The notes: generated by a model from the letters alone, not told the origin. Counted from the first letter of the stretch, positions 32,962 through 41,212 are shown. The stretch is DNA of 64,000 nt from an uncultured Eubacteriales bacterium (GCA_900543625.1 UQSF01000004.1:53255-117254); one strand, 5' to 3'. A program made the numbers and translations.

Positions 32962-32980
32962 AATTTTTCACCTCTAAGTA

Positions 32981-33835
32981 TCAGATGCGGCCGACGACGA
33001 CGCGCCGGATGCCGGCGGTGTCCTCGAGTGCGGTCACATCGGTGTATTTTGCGTCCTTCATCAGCGCCATGACAGCGTCTGCCTGATCCTCGCCGACCTC
33101 GAACATGAGCCAGCCGCCGGGACGAAGGATCTGCGTCCAGTGCTGCACGATGGCGCGGTAGAACATCAGCCCGTCCTCGCCGCCGTCGAGTGCGCCGAGC
33201 GGCTCATAGTCGCGCACGGAGCTGTCAAGCGTGAGGATATCCATGCTCGCGACATAGGGCGGGTTGGATACGATGATGTCGAATGTGCCGATGCTCATCG
33301 GCGGCTTTTCGAGCGCGTCCGCCTTGAGGCAGATCGTGCGGTTCTGGCGGTTGCGGCGGAGGTTTTCCTTGCTCACGGCGAGCGCCGCGTCGCTGATGTC
33401 CACCATGACGACGCGCGCGGCCGGCAGCTCGTGCGCCAGCGCGCAGCCGATGCAGCCGCTGCCGGAGCAGAGGTCGAGAATGCGGGCGTTCATCTTCCGC
33501 CCGACGAGCACCTGAAGCGCCGCGTCCACGAGCACCTCGGTGTCCATGCGCGGGATGAGCACGTCGGGCGTGACCGTGATCGGCAGGCCGTGAAACTCCC
33601 ACTCGCCGATCAGGTAGGCCAGCGGCTCGCCGGCGATGCGCCGCTGCAGCAGCGCCCGGATCTTCTGTTCGTTTTCATCGGAGGTGTACAGGCGCAGGTC
33701 GCGCACGAACTCCTCCTTCGTCTTGCCGACGGCATACGCCACCAGCAGCCGCGCCTCGAGCGCGTAGGCCTCCACACCGGCGCTCTTGAGCGCCGTGCGC
33801 GTGGCCAGATACAGATCGTTGTAGGTCTTTGGCAT
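32981..33835 (-). CDS. prmC: release factor glutamine methyltransferase
   Basis: 284 residues. Methylates the GGQ glutamine of release factors RF1/RF2. The N-terminal helical domain is followed by PRMDTE (95-100, family PRPDTE), SAM motif ILDLCSGSGCIG (119-130) and the glutamine-binding NPPY (191-194). The ORF opens 30 codons earlier but inside the upstream gene's end; ATG 33835 (MPKTYNDLY) fits family starts. Between DUF1385 and recA in the operon. Confidence 0.96.
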   Translation of the reverse strand: MPKTYNDLYLATRTALKSAGVEAYALEARLLVAYAVGKTKEEFVRDLRLYTSDENEQKIRALLQRRIAGEPLAYLIGEWEFHGLPITVTPDVLIPRMDTEVLVDAALQVLVGRKMNARILDLCSGSGCIGCALAHELPAARVVMVDISDAALAVSKENLRRNRQNRTICLKADALEKPPMSIGTFDIIVSNPPYVASMDILTLDSSVRDYEPLGALDGGEDGLMFYRAIVQHWTQILRPGGWLMFEVGEDQADAVMALMKDAKYTDVTALEDTAGIRRVVVGRI

Positions 33836-33864
33836 CTCTCTATTTCCAGTCCTTTTGTTGACGA

Positions 33865-34842
33865 TTACCAGGTGTCGCTGCCCTTCTGCTCCGGGATGAC
33901 GAGCTCCAGCGCACGGATGGCGCACTCGATCATGCTGTCGTCCGGCTCATTGGTGGTCAGGCGCTGCAGCCACTTGCCCGGTGCGGACAAAATGCGCGAG
34001 CAGAGATTGTCGTGCCGGCCGACCCAGCGGTTGATCTCATAGCTGATGGACACGACGACCGGCAGCAGCAGCAGCCGCAGGCCGATGCGCACCCAGGGGT
34101 TGTCCCACAGGCTGACGCGCAGGCTCACGAGCGAGAACACGAGAATGCTGATGATGACGACGACGAACAGAAAGCTCGTGCCGCAGCGGGGATGAAAGCG
34201 CGACTGCGGCCGCACGTTCTCGACCGTCAGCGGCAGGCCCTTTTCATAGCAGAAGATGGTCTTATGCTCCGCGCCATGGTAGGCGAACATACGCTCGACG
34301 TCCTTCATGTGCGACACGGCCCACAGATACAGCAGGAAGATGACGATGCGCAGCAGTCCCTCGAAGAGGTTGCGCACGACGGGGCTCTGGATAAAGCTCT
34401 TGGTCAGACCGGCGAGCAGCGTCGGCAGCAGGATGAACAGCACGATCGACAGCGCGATGCCGAGCACCACGGCCGTGCCGATGATGATGTTCTTGCCCTT
34501 TTCCTCGCCGAAATGCCGCTCAATCCAGAGGTCGATCTTGCCGGGCTCCTCCTGCTCGTCCTCGGGCAGGAGGTCGGCGGAATACGTCAGCGCCTGCATG
34601 CCCTTGACCATCGAGTCAAGAAACACGACCACACCGCGGATGAGCGGCCAGCCGAGGATCGGGTGCTTTTCCTTGACAAGGTGCAGCTCGTCGACCTTTT
34701 CGACCAGCCCGTCCTCGGTGCGGCAGACGATGGCCTGCTTTTCCGGGCCGCGCATGAGAATGCCCTCGATGAGAGCCTGCCCGCCGATGGACGTGCGGAA
34801 GGAGACATTGGTATCGGGTTTTGCGGATCTGGTTTTGCTCAT
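33865..34842 (-). CDS. DUF1385 membrane protein (YqhQ-like)
   Basis: 325 residues. Starts at ATG 34842 with GAGGTAACC; the frame's extra 18 codons are not used. The N-terminal family signature IGGQALIEGILMRGPEKQAI is plain, followed by KHPILGWPLIRGVVVFLDSM, several helices and the conserved FAYHGAEHKTIFCYEKG and FHPRCGTSFLFVVV. Function is not established; the family is often encoded next to prmC and prfA in Firmicutes, as here. Confidence 0.95.
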   Translation of the reverse strand: MSKTRSAKPDTNVSFRTSIGGQALIEGILMRGPEKQAIVCRTEDGLVEKVDELHLVKEKHPILGWPLIRGVVVFLDSMVKGMQALTYSADLLPEDEQEEPGKIDLWIERHFGEEKGKNIIIGTAVVLGIALSIVLFILLPTLLAGLTKSFIQSPVVRNLFEGLLRIVIFLLYLWAVSHMKDVERMFAYHGAEHKTIFCYEKGLPLTVENVRPQSRFHPRCGTSFLFVVVIISILVFSLVSLRVSLWDNPWVRIGLRLLLLPVVVSISYEINRWVGRHDNLCSRILSAPGKWLQRLTTNEPDDSMIECAIRALELVIPEQKGSDTW

Positions 34843-34873
34843 ATGGTTACCTCGGTTAAAATGAATAACGGGA

Positions 34874-35950
34874 TCAGGTGCTGCTCTCGGCAGCAAACGG
34901 CAGCCGCACCGAAACGAGCGTGCCGCCGCCGGGGGCGTTGCCGATCGTCAGCGTGCCGCCGGAGCGGGTGACGATCTCATCGCACACGGCAAGACCGATG
35001 CCGCTGCCGCGCGCCTTGTGTTTTTCGCCCTTGAAGAACTTTTCCTTCACGTGCGGCAGCTCGCTGTCCGGGATGCCGGGGCCGTGGTCTCTGAACTGTA
35101 TGGTAGCAGCTTCGGTGTCCGAAAAAACGGACACCTCGATCGTTTTGCCGTCGCAGGCGTATTTTGCCGCATTGTCGAGGATGTTGAGAAACACCTGCTT
35201 GAGGCGCTCCGGGTCGCCGGGCACGAGCGGGATCTCCTCCTCGGGCGGGTGATAGATGAGCTGCATCCCGTCCTGACGCAGCAGCTCCTGATAGGTGAAG
35301 ATGGTGTCCTCAAGCTCGCTCTCGATGTCGAGCAGCTCCATGTTGAGGTTGAAGCGTCCGTCCTGAATGCGGGTGAACTCCAGCAGCTCCTCGACAAGGC
35401 TCGTCAGGCGCGCAGCCTCCTTGGCGATGATGGCGATGCCGCGGCGGGAGTCGCCCTGAATGGCGGTGTCGAACATGAGCGTCTCGCTCCAGCCGGTGAT
35501 GGCGGTCAGGGGGGTGCGCAGCTCATGCGAGATGGACGAGATGAACTCCGACTGCATTTTTTCGCTGCGGCTGATCTCCTGTGACAGCTCGTTGATGGCG
35601 GTCGCAAGGCGGCCGAGCTCATCGTCGCGCTGCACCGGCAGCTCCGTGCCGTAGCGCCCGCCGGCGATCGCGCGTGTGACCTCGGTGATCTGCTCGACCG
35701 GGCGCGACACGCGCCGGCGAAACCACAGCGCGCAGATCGTGGCGCCGACGGCCGCCGCGAGCACGCCCAGCACGATGCCGAGCGCGGTGCTGGTGCGGCC
35801 GGTGCTCAGCCCGATGGCGGCGCCCACGGCGACGCACAGCGCCGCGTGCACGCACTGACCGATGGCCATGCGCGAAAACAGGCCGCGGAAAAAGGCGTAC
35901 AGCGTCTTTGCCTTGGGTTCGGCTGCCGGGGTGGGGGTGAGGTCCTGCAT
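34874..35950 (-). CDS. sensor histidine kinase
   Basis: 358 residues: cytoplasmic N-tail, two helices (about 30-48 and 54-76) with almost no outer loop, HAMP (about 79-131), HisKA with phospho-acceptor His142 in SHELRTPLT, and HATPase with N box LDNAAKYA, G1 RDHGPGIP, and G2 GSGIGLAVC. The lack of an outer sensor domain suggests it senses membrane state or works through another protein. It begins 4 bases after the response-regulator stop and is followed by DUF1385. Confidence 0.95.
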   Translation of the reverse strand: MQDLTPTPAAEPKAKTLYAFFRGLFSRMAIGQCVHAALCVAVGAAIGLSTGRTSTALGIVLGVLAAAVGATICALWFRRRVSRPVEQITEVTRAIAGGRYGTELPVQRDDELGRLATAINELSQEISRSEKMQSEFISSISHELRTPLTAITGWSETLMFDTAIQGDSRRGIAIIAKEAARLTSLVEELLEFTRIQDGRFNLNMELLDIESELEDTIFTYQELLRQDGMQLIYHPPEEEIPLVPGDPERLKQVFLNILDNAAKYACDGKTIEVSVFSDTEAATIQFRDHGPGIPDSELPHVKEKFFKGEKHKARGSGIGLAVCDEIVTRSGGTLTIGNAPGGGTLVSVRLPFAAESST

Positions 35951-35954
35951 GGTC

Positions 35955-36638
35955 TCAGTAGCCCCACTTGTAGCCGTAGCCCCAGACGGTCGTGATGTAC
36001 TCGGGCTCGGTCGCGTCATCCTCGATCTTGATGCGCAGGCGGCGGATGTTCACGTCGACGATCTTGACCTCGCCGTTGTAGTCCGCGCCCCAGACGGCGT
36101 GCAGGATCTCCTCACGCGAGAGCGCGCGGCCGGGATTTTCCATGAACAGCTTCATGATCGCAAACTCCGTCTGCGTCAGGCGGATGTGGTCGCTGTTTTT
36201 ATCGAGCGTGCGCGAGCGCAGGTGCAGCACGAACGGTCCGCTCGAGAGCACGTCCTCGGTGTTCTCGCTGCCGCCGATGCGGCGGTAGAGCGCGTCCACG
36301 CGCGCAAGCAGCTCAGCCGGGGAGAAGGGCTTGGTGACATAGTCGTCTGCGCCGGTCATGAGACCGGTGATCTTGTCCATCTCCTGGCTCTTGGCGCTGA
36401 GCATGAGGATGCCCATCTTCGAGTCGGTCGCGCGGATGCGGCGGCAGACCTCGAAGCCGTCGATGTCCGGCAGCATCACGTCGAGCAGGGCGACGAGCGT
36501 GTCCGGATTCTGCTTGAGTTTTTCGAGCGCCTGCTCACCTGTGGCCGCCTCGATGGGCTCGTAACCGGACCGGCGCAGGTTGATGACGACGAAGCTGCGG
36601 ATGCTGGGCTCGTCCTCAAGTACAAGAATTTTCTTCAT
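35955..36638 (-). CDS. OmpR-family response regulator
   Basis: 227 residues. Receiver: acidic Glu8/Asp9, phospho-acceptor Asp53 in LLDVMLPD, Lys in YVTKPFSPAE. The winged-helix effector is from about 125 (LTQTEFAIMKLFMENPGRAL, VWGADYNGEVKIVDVNIRRL, TTVWGYGYKW). The frame is open 32 codons further but AAGGAA and family starts support ATG 36638. First gene of the eight-gene minus-strand operon ending with pgsA. Confidence 0.95.
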   Translation of the reverse strand: MKKILVLEDEPSIRSFVVINLRRSGYEPIEAATGEQALEKLKQNPDTLVALLDVMLPDIDGFEVCRRIRATDSKMGILMLSAKSQEMDKITGLMTGADDYVTKPFSPAELLARVDALYRRIGGSENTEDVLSSGPFVLHLRSRTLDKNSDHIRLTQTEFAIMKLFMENPGRALSREEILHAVWGADYNGEVKIVDVNIRRLRIKIEDDATEPEYITTVWGYGYKWGY

Positions 36639-36738
36639 GTATCCATGTTCCTTTCCAAAGGCGGTGTGTGGGACGCCTTTGCGGTTTGTGGCGTCTGCTT
36701 TCCGGGAAAGCAGGAGGTTTGCAGAAATATTCATTTCA

Positions 36739-36763
36739 GTATATCACACAATTTACAATTGTG
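36739..36763 (-). promoter_or_regulatory. extended -10 promoter and palindrome before the response-regulator operon
   Basis: Minus-strand TGATATACT (36747-36739) is an extended -10 element. Immediately upstream is a perfect inverted repeat, CACAATT-tac-AATTGTG (36747-36763), a likely operator, perhaps for autoregulation. Confidence 0.6.
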
Positions 36764-36819
36764 GTAGCAAAAAATTACGAATCGTGTTATTCTGTGACAC
36801 AGGAAATGAGGTGGGTCAT

Positions 36820-37374
36820 ATGGAGCTTTTCTGGACGCAGATCACGGACGCGCAGCCGGCGCGCCCTGCGCGCTCGAGGGCGCACGGCAGCGCATGGGGC
36901 GTGTCGCTGCTGGCGTATGCGGTGCGCGCGGTCTGGGGCATCGCCCTGCCGGAGACGGCGGTGCTGCCGGGCGGCAAGCCGTATTTTCCGGCGTGCCCGC
37001 AGGTGCATTTTTCCGTCAGCCACACGCGCACGGCGGTGCTCGTGGCCGTGTCGGCCGCGCCGGTGGGCGCGGATGTGGAGCAGGTACGCCCGCTGCATCC
37101 GGCGATGGCGCGGCGGCTCGCGCAGGCGGACTGCGGCGACCTGCAGCCGTTCGAGCTCTGGACGCTGCGCGAGAGCTGGTTCAAGCTCACGGGCGCGGGC
37201 GACCTGCGCACGATCCCGTTCCGGCGTGCAGACGGGGTGCTCGTCCCGCCGGAGGCGGGGGCGCTCTGCCGCGTGTATGACGGCATCCCCGGCTGCATGG
37301 CCGCCGTGTGCTCGTTTGCCGAGCGGCCGCCGGAGCGGCTGCAATTTGTGCCGCCGCGCGAGATTTGCACTTGA
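36820..37374 (+). CDS. 4'-phosphopantetheinyl transferase (Sfp-like, short form)
   Basis: 184 residues, shorter than Sfp (about 225). It transfers phosphopantetheine from CoA to carrier proteins. The two signature sites are GADVEQ (83-88, metal-binding Asp and Glu) and WTLRESWFKLTG (114-125), where the usual W-x-x-K-E-A/S-x-x-K has Arg for the first Lys but keeps Glu118 and Lys122; FSVSHTRTAVLVA is the substrate loop. GAGGTGGG precedes ATG 36820. Encoded alone; no NRPS/PKS gene is in the window, so AcpP or an outside cluster is the target. Confidence 0.88.
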   Translation: MELFWTQITDAQPARPARSRAHGSAWGVSLLAYAVRAVWGIALPETAVLPGGKPYFPACPQVHFSVSHTRTAVLVAVSAAPVGADVEQVRPLHPAMARRLAQADCGDLQPFELWTLRESWFKLTGAGDLRTIPFRRADGVLVPPEAGALCRVYDGIPGCMAAVCSFAERPPERLQFVPPREICT

Positions 37375-37399
37375 AATATGCGCCCGGCTGTTGTATAAT
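37371..37399 (+). promoter_or_regulatory. promoter of tRNA-Leu, overlapping the PPTase stop
   Basis: TTGAAA (37371-37376, containing the TGA stop of the PPTase gene), 17 bases, TATAAT (37394-37399). Confidence 0.9.
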
Positions 37400-37414
37400 C
37401 AAACGACCGCATTT

Positions 37415-37499
37415 GCCGGTGTGATGGAATTGGTAGACGTGCTTGACTCAAAATCAAGTGCCGCAAGGCGTGCCGGTTCGAGTCCGGCCACCGGCACCA
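37415..37499 (+). tRNA. tRNA-Leu (CAA)
   Basis: 85 nt, class II with a variable arm (TGCCGCAAGGCGT), CCA encoded. Acceptor GCCGGTG pairs CACCGGC; anticodon stem CTTGA/TCAAG frames CTCAAAA, anticodon CAA. Confidence 0.97.
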
Positions 37500-37527
37500 C
37501 GGCGTCGGAGCAAAGCCTGCTCCGCTC

Positions 37528-37564
37528 AAAATCCGGCAGCTCAAAATGAGCTGCCGGATTTTTT
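37528..37564 (+). terminator. terminator of tRNA-Leu
   Basis: AAAATCCGGCAGCTCA / TGAGCTGCCGGATTTT around AAA, then T-run. The next about 165 bases (37565-37730) hold no recognisable feature. Confidence 0.92.
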
Positions 37565-37730
37565 CGTCTGCGTTCCCTTGCTCCTCCTTTTCAACTGCGG
37601 CCCGCTGCGCTGGGTTCGCAGTTTGGCGGTTTTGTTTTTGCGCTCTTTGCGGCTTCTCGGGCCTATGATCGAGCCTTGAAAATATGTGATGATCTCAAAT
37701 TTAAGCCGTGGTGAAAATGAGGGTTTTACA

Positions 37731-38153
37731 ATGAAGGATAATATAATATTCAGGAAAATATGGCAGGACGATGATGTGATTGAACTGACAGTTGAGTGTT
37801 CCTCTCCCATAATCACTGCCACCTCTGAAATATATGTCTCAGATTCTTTAATTGATGAGTTGATTTCCGAAATTACGAAATTTCTCAACGGGAATAGAGA
37901 AGGATTTTGGGCAAACGAAGAGAGGGGAGACGCTTCTACAGCGTGCGTATCTTTTCGCTTCTTTCGAGAAGATGCGCTGGGGCATATCGCGATAGAAGTG
38001 TTTGCGGAGCTGGACGATGGTGGAGACTACATCAAGCACAACTGCTGTTTTTTCGTTCGGACAGAATACGGTTTGCTCATGAATTTCTGTGACCATTTGG
38101 TTCAGCTGAAAAACGGTTCCGTTGGATGTGAAATTCGGTTGAATTGTTTTTAA
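37731..38153 (+). CDS. unknown 140-aa protein, candidate orphan immunity protein
   Basis: Noticeably AT-richer than the neighbouring genes. GAGGG lies before ATG 37731. The acidic product has an alternating helix/strand plan (SDSLIDELISEITKFLNGNR, STACVSFRFFREDALGHIAI, EVFAELDDGGDYIKHNCCFF, LLMNFCDHLVQL) like many small cytosolic immunity proteins. No family is recognised. It is the first gene of an AT-rich island that also holds an RHS fragment, which is the only basis for the immunity suggestion. Confidence 0.6.
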   Translation: MKDNIIFRKIWQDDDVIELTVECSSPIITATSEIYVSDSLIDELISEITKFLNGNREGFWANEERGDASTACVSFRFFREDALGHIAIEVFAELDDGGDYIKHNCCFFVRTEYGLLMNFCDHLVQLKNGSVGCEIRLNCF

Positions 38154-38223
38154 ATATCCAATATCGGTAGCTACTATTTGCGACGTAATAGACGTGCAAT
38201 ATAACCGGGAGGTGGGGGCGGAA

Positions 38224-38778
38224 ATGAAAAAACGAAAGATTTCTAATTTTTACACCGGGCTTTATGTATTTATGAGTTTTTTCTTCTTGGGCGGGACTGC
38301 TTTTTTTTCATGGATTCTTACAAAGTATGTACCGAATGATCCTTCGCGCCCATATGATTTCGGCTTTTTCTGCGGCGTGATTTTTATTATAGTAGGTGTA
38401 GTAGGCTTTTGTGCATCTATCTACATGGTCTTGAAGGGTGCATTTTCAGCTGCATATATCGTAGATGCAGCAGGCATGACAACCTATTGGCGAAAAAACA
38501 CATACCGGCTTTTGTGGACCGACTGCATCGAGTTTGAAATTGTGCAGGTCCCGATAAATTGGGGCACTTCAATAGCGGTCGTATATTGCTCCACGCGCGT
38601 CCTTTCCCAGAAAGAAAAAGAGAATTTCTTCTGGTATCATAAGAACGATTTTACGCACGTGCAGTATTTCCAGTACAGTGATGAAACAATCTTTCAGGAG
38701 TTTTTGCATTGCGTTCCGGAGCGGGCGCGCAATTATCTGGAAGCGAAAGCGCTCGTCTTGGGTCTGCCGGGGGAGTGA
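38224..38778 (+). CDS. two-helix membrane protein with PH-like C-terminal domain, unknown
   Basis: 184 residues; GGAGGTGGGGG precedes ATG 38224. Helices at about 14-34 (LYVFMSFFFLGGTAFFSWIL) and 50-73 (FGFFCGVIFIIVGVVGFCAS), then a strand-rich domain beginning AAYIVDAAGMTTYWRKNTYR, LLWTDCIEFEIV, which is the pattern of the bacterial PH-like (YdbS/PH_10) domains. AT-rich codon use. A similar helix-helix-PH plan recurs in the gene at 39046, so these may be divergent paralogues. Confidence 0.68.
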   Translation: MKKRKISNFYTGLYVFMSFFFLGGTAFFSWILTKYVPNDPSRPYDFGFFCGVIFIIVGVVGFCASIYMVLKGAFSAAYIVDAAGMTTYWRKNTYRLLWTDCIEFEIVQVPINWGTSIAVVYCSTRVLSQKEKENFFWYHKNDFTHVQYFQYSDETIFQEFLHCVPERARNYLEAKALVLGLPGE

Positions 38779-38816
38779 GTTTTTTTAGCTTTCCCTTCCA
38801 GCGAAAGGAAAAGCAA

Positions 38817-38848
38817 GCGGGCGGTGCTGATGCACCGCCCGCGTTTTA
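38817..38848 (+). terminator. terminator inside the AT-rich island
   Basis: GCGGGCGGTGC / GCACCGCCCGC stem with TGAT loop, then GTTTT. Confidence 0.88.
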
Positions 38849-38854
38849 ATTACC

Positions 38855-38995
38855 ATGTCTTGCATGACCTACGGCAATGGCGACAGCGTCAGTTATATCT
38901 GTGACGCGTTTGACAGGCAGTGCACCGCTGCGTATAATGATGGCGCGCGTACAACTGAATTTATCGACAGCAAATCCATGCTGCCGATGCGCTGA
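38855..38995 (+). pseudogene. RHS/YD-repeat fragment
   Basis: 46 codons, MSCMTYGNGDSVSYICDAFD then RQCTAAYNDGARTTEFIDSK, carry two decayed YD-type repeats (consensus of the type YGNGDSVSYTYDxxDR...YNDG) of RHS toxin proteins. The reading starts right after a terminator and has no ribosome binding site; it ends TGA at 38993. RHS proteins are normally over 1000 residues, so this is only a scrap of a toxin gene. It explains why small orphan genes surround it. Confidence 0.7.
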
Positions 38996-39045
38996 CCTGG
39001 ATGTACAACCTACTGTTTTCAAAAAGATAAGGAGGGGTTGACTTT

Positions 39046-39630
39046 ATGAAAGATAGCTCCATCTCAAAATATCACTTGTTTTCCGGCCTGAGTGTTCTGG
39101 TTATTTGCTATTTGGCTTTTACAACGACTGTATCTTATTTTGTGTTATATAAACCATGCATTTCGGATATCTCGGATGTCATGTGTGCGCAGGGCGCGAA
39201 TGCAGTTATACACTCTGACTCATTTCAAGTAGTCATTATCTACTCTGTGATATTGTTGCTACTCTACGTAGTCATTCTCCACTTTTCGTATCAGTATTTT
39301 GGGGTGTTATATCTGACGCAGGAAGGCGTTCTGCTCAAAGCTCCGTTCAAACGGCGGATCTATATCCCTTATCCGGAGATTCGGGAATTGGGCATCGACG
39401 TGGGAACGACCAAGCAGTTCTGGATCTATATCAGCAAGCAAAAAATCCCACTGAAGTATCAGCACAGGATCAACCAGATCTGCAGTTCTGCCCGGCACGA
39501 ACGGATTATCGTTCCATACTCTGATAAGCTGCTGAGCATGCTGGTAAGCAAATTGCCGCAGCCACTTGGAAAGCGGCTCAATAATACCACGTCCATCCTG
39601 AGAATTTATAAGTACGACGCGGACGAATGA
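39046..39630 (+). CDS. two-helix membrane protein with PH-like domain, unknown
   Basis: 194 residues, AAGGAGGGG before ATG 39046. Helices at about 11-34 (HLFSGLSVLVICYLAFTTTV) and 60-84 (VVIIYSVILLLLYVVILHFS), then GVLYLTQEGVLLKAPFKRRI, YIPYPEIRELGIDV and QFWIYISKQKIPL, a PH-like strand series. Same architecture as the 38224 gene although sequence identity is low by eye. Overlaps the next start by ATGA. May be an immunity protein of a lost RHS effector; speculative. Confidence 0.68.
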   Translation: MKDSSISKYHLFSGLSVLVICYLAFTTTVSYFVLYKPCISDISDVMCAQGANAVIHSDSFQVVIIYSVILLLLYVVILHFSYQYFGVLYLTQEGVLLKAPFKRRIYIPYPEIRELGIDVGTTKQFWIYISKQKIPLKYQHRINQICSSARHERIIVPYSDKLLSMLVSKLPQPLGKRLNNTTSILRIYKYDADE

Positions 39631-39974
39631 AAGGGAAGCGCAAGATGAAGCAAACGATTCGGAAATGTCTGCATTGGATCGCGAGCGACGCCAGACAAAC
39701 CATAGCGGATGTGAAGTATGCTTTCCGGCGGCGCAGTCAACGCGTGCTGTTGGCAGTGCAGATGGCGGCGTGGGTCGTAATTTTGGGTGAGTTTATAATC
39801 ATGAGCATTTGCCTTGATTATTCATGGTTTGGTGAGATCGTTGTTATCTGGTATTTTATATTGCTGATTACTGATTCTAAGCACTTGCTTGGTGTTATGC
39901 AGTGTGTTTTATCATGGATAGCGGCAGCGGCCTTTACAGTAATTATTTTTGCGCATGAAATGGCGCTGTGGTGA
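39627..39974 (+). CDS. small three-helix membrane protein, unknown
   Basis: 115 residues starting in the previous stop (ATGA); ATG 39645 is an alternative. A basic amphipathic N-terminus (KQTIRKCLHWIASDARQTIA, DVKYAFRRRSQRV) leads to three helices (about 42-62, 66-84, 89-110). AT-rich codons as in the rest of the island. Translationally coupled to the PH-like protein and so probably works with it. Confidence 0.65.
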   Translation: MKGKRKMKQTIRKCLHWIASDARQTIADVKYAFRRRSQRVLLAVQMAAWVVILGEFIIMSICLDYSWFGEIVVIWYFILLITDSKHLLGVMQCVLSWIAAAAFTVIIFAHEMALW

Positions 39975-40003
39975 AGTTCACAATCAAATCCTTATTAAGA
40001 TTC

Positions 40004-40035
40004 GCCGGCAGCAAAGAAATGCTGCCGGCTTTTTT
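40004..40035 (+). terminator. terminator closing the AT-rich island
   Basis: GCCGGCAGCA / TGCTGCCGGC with AAGAAA loop, then TTTTTT. Confidence 0.92.
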
Positions 40036-40157
40036 CGCGGCAGTGTCAGGCACATAAAAGACACAGACTGGACACAGGTTCTTTTCAAAATCTTCAACAT
40101 TCGCACCGGTACGGCGGATATACTAAGTGGGTGAATGAATGAGGGAGGTCTTGCACC

Positions 40158-41126
40158 ATGTGTACCGCAGCGACTTACTGCAACGGCGATTTTTATTTTG
40201 GCCGCAACCTTGACTACGAATTTTCCTACGGCGAGCACGTGACGATCATGCCGCGCAACTATCCCATCCGCCTGCACAGCGGCGCGCTCGACCGGCATCA
40301 TGCCATGATCGGCATGGCGCATATTCAGGATGACTACCCGCTTTATTATGACGCGGTCAACGAAAAGGGACTGTGCATCGCGGGGCTGAACTTCGTCGGC
40401 AACGCGGTGTATCCGCCGGTGACGCGGGGCGTGGCCTCGGTCGCGCAGTACGCGCTCATCCCATGGCTGCTCGGCACGTGCGCCAACATTGCCGAGGCGC
40501 GCAGTGCGCTCGCGCGCGTGGTCATCGACGGCACGCCCTTTGCTCCCGAGCTGCCGTGTGCGCAGCTGCACTGGCTCGTTGCCGACCGCAGCGGCTGCAT
40601 CGCGGTTGAGGCCACGGCGGATGGCCTGCACGTTTATGATGATCCGGTCGGCGTGCTGACGAACAACCCGCCGTTTCCGCAGCAGATGGCTGCGCTGCGC
40701 AATTACACCCGCCTGAGCGCCAGCCAGCCGCCGGCAGATTTCTGCGGCGTGCCGGTCACGCTCGACAGCCGCGGCATGGGTGCGCTCGGTCTGCCGGGCG
40801 ACCTGTCATCGCCCTCGCGCTTTGTGCGCGCGGCGTTCGTGCGCGCCAACGCCCGTTCGGAGCGGACCGAGGACGCCAACGTCAGCCAGTTTTTCCACAT
40901 CCTCACGAGCGTGGAGCAGCAGCGCGGCTGCTGTGAGCTGGACGACGGTCAGTTTGAGATCACGCTCTATTCCAGCTGCTGCAACGCGGATCAGGGCATC
41001 TATTACTACACGACCTATGATAACCGCCAGATCACCGGCGTGAAGCTCCACGCAGCCGACCTCGACAGCGCGCGGCTCACGGCGTATCCGCTCGCGGACA
41101 CGCAGCAGGTCCGCTGGGAAAACTGA
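40158..41126 (+). CDS. bsh: choloylglycine hydrolase family protein, probable bile salt hydrolase
   Basis: 322 residues, Ntn-hydrolase. The start MCTAATYCNGDFYFGRNLDY gives the catalytic Cys2 (exposed after Met removal) and the conserved Arg16 and Asp19; further sites are Asn in GLNFVGN, Asn in LTNNPPF, and Arg in SPSRFVRAAF, the family's Cys-Arg-Asp-Asn-Asn-Arg set. It should cleave glycine/taurine from bile salts; penicillin V acylase is the close alternative. GGGAGG precedes ATG 40158; a TATACT -10 lies at 40119-40124 with a poor -35. No export signal, so cytosolic. Strong hint of intestinal life. Confidence 0.92.
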   Translation: MCTAATYCNGDFYFGRNLDYEFSYGEHVTIMPRNYPIRLHSGALDRHHAMIGMAHIQDDYPLYYDAVNEKGLCIAGLNFVGNAVYPPVTRGVASVAQYALIPWLLGTCANIAEARSALARVVIDGTPFAPELPCAQLHWLVADRSGCIAVEATADGLHVYDDPVGVLTNNPPFPQQMAALRNYTRLSASQPPADFCGVPVTLDSRGMGALGLPGDLSSPSRFVRAAFVRANARSERTEDANVSQFFHILTSVEQQRGCCELDDGQFEITLYSSCCNADQGIYYYTTYDNRQITGVKLHAADLDSARLTAYPLADTQQVRWEN

Positions 41127-41144
41127 ATCCAAACGCATGGAAAG

Positions 41145-41176
41145 ACCGGGGCATCCGCTGGGATGCCCCGGTTTTC
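41145..41176 (+). terminator. terminator of the bile salt hydrolase gene
   Basis: ACCGGGGCATCC / GGATGCCCCGGT with GCTG loop, then TTTTC. Confidence 0.9.
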
Positions 41177-41212
41177 ACAAGAGCAGATGCCGCGCATTTG
41201 CGCGGCATTGGG

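Noticed and set aside
37415..40135. Integrative element attached at tRNA-Leu
   Set aside because: No integrase gene and no second copy of the tRNA 3' end were found at the far side of the AT-rich island.
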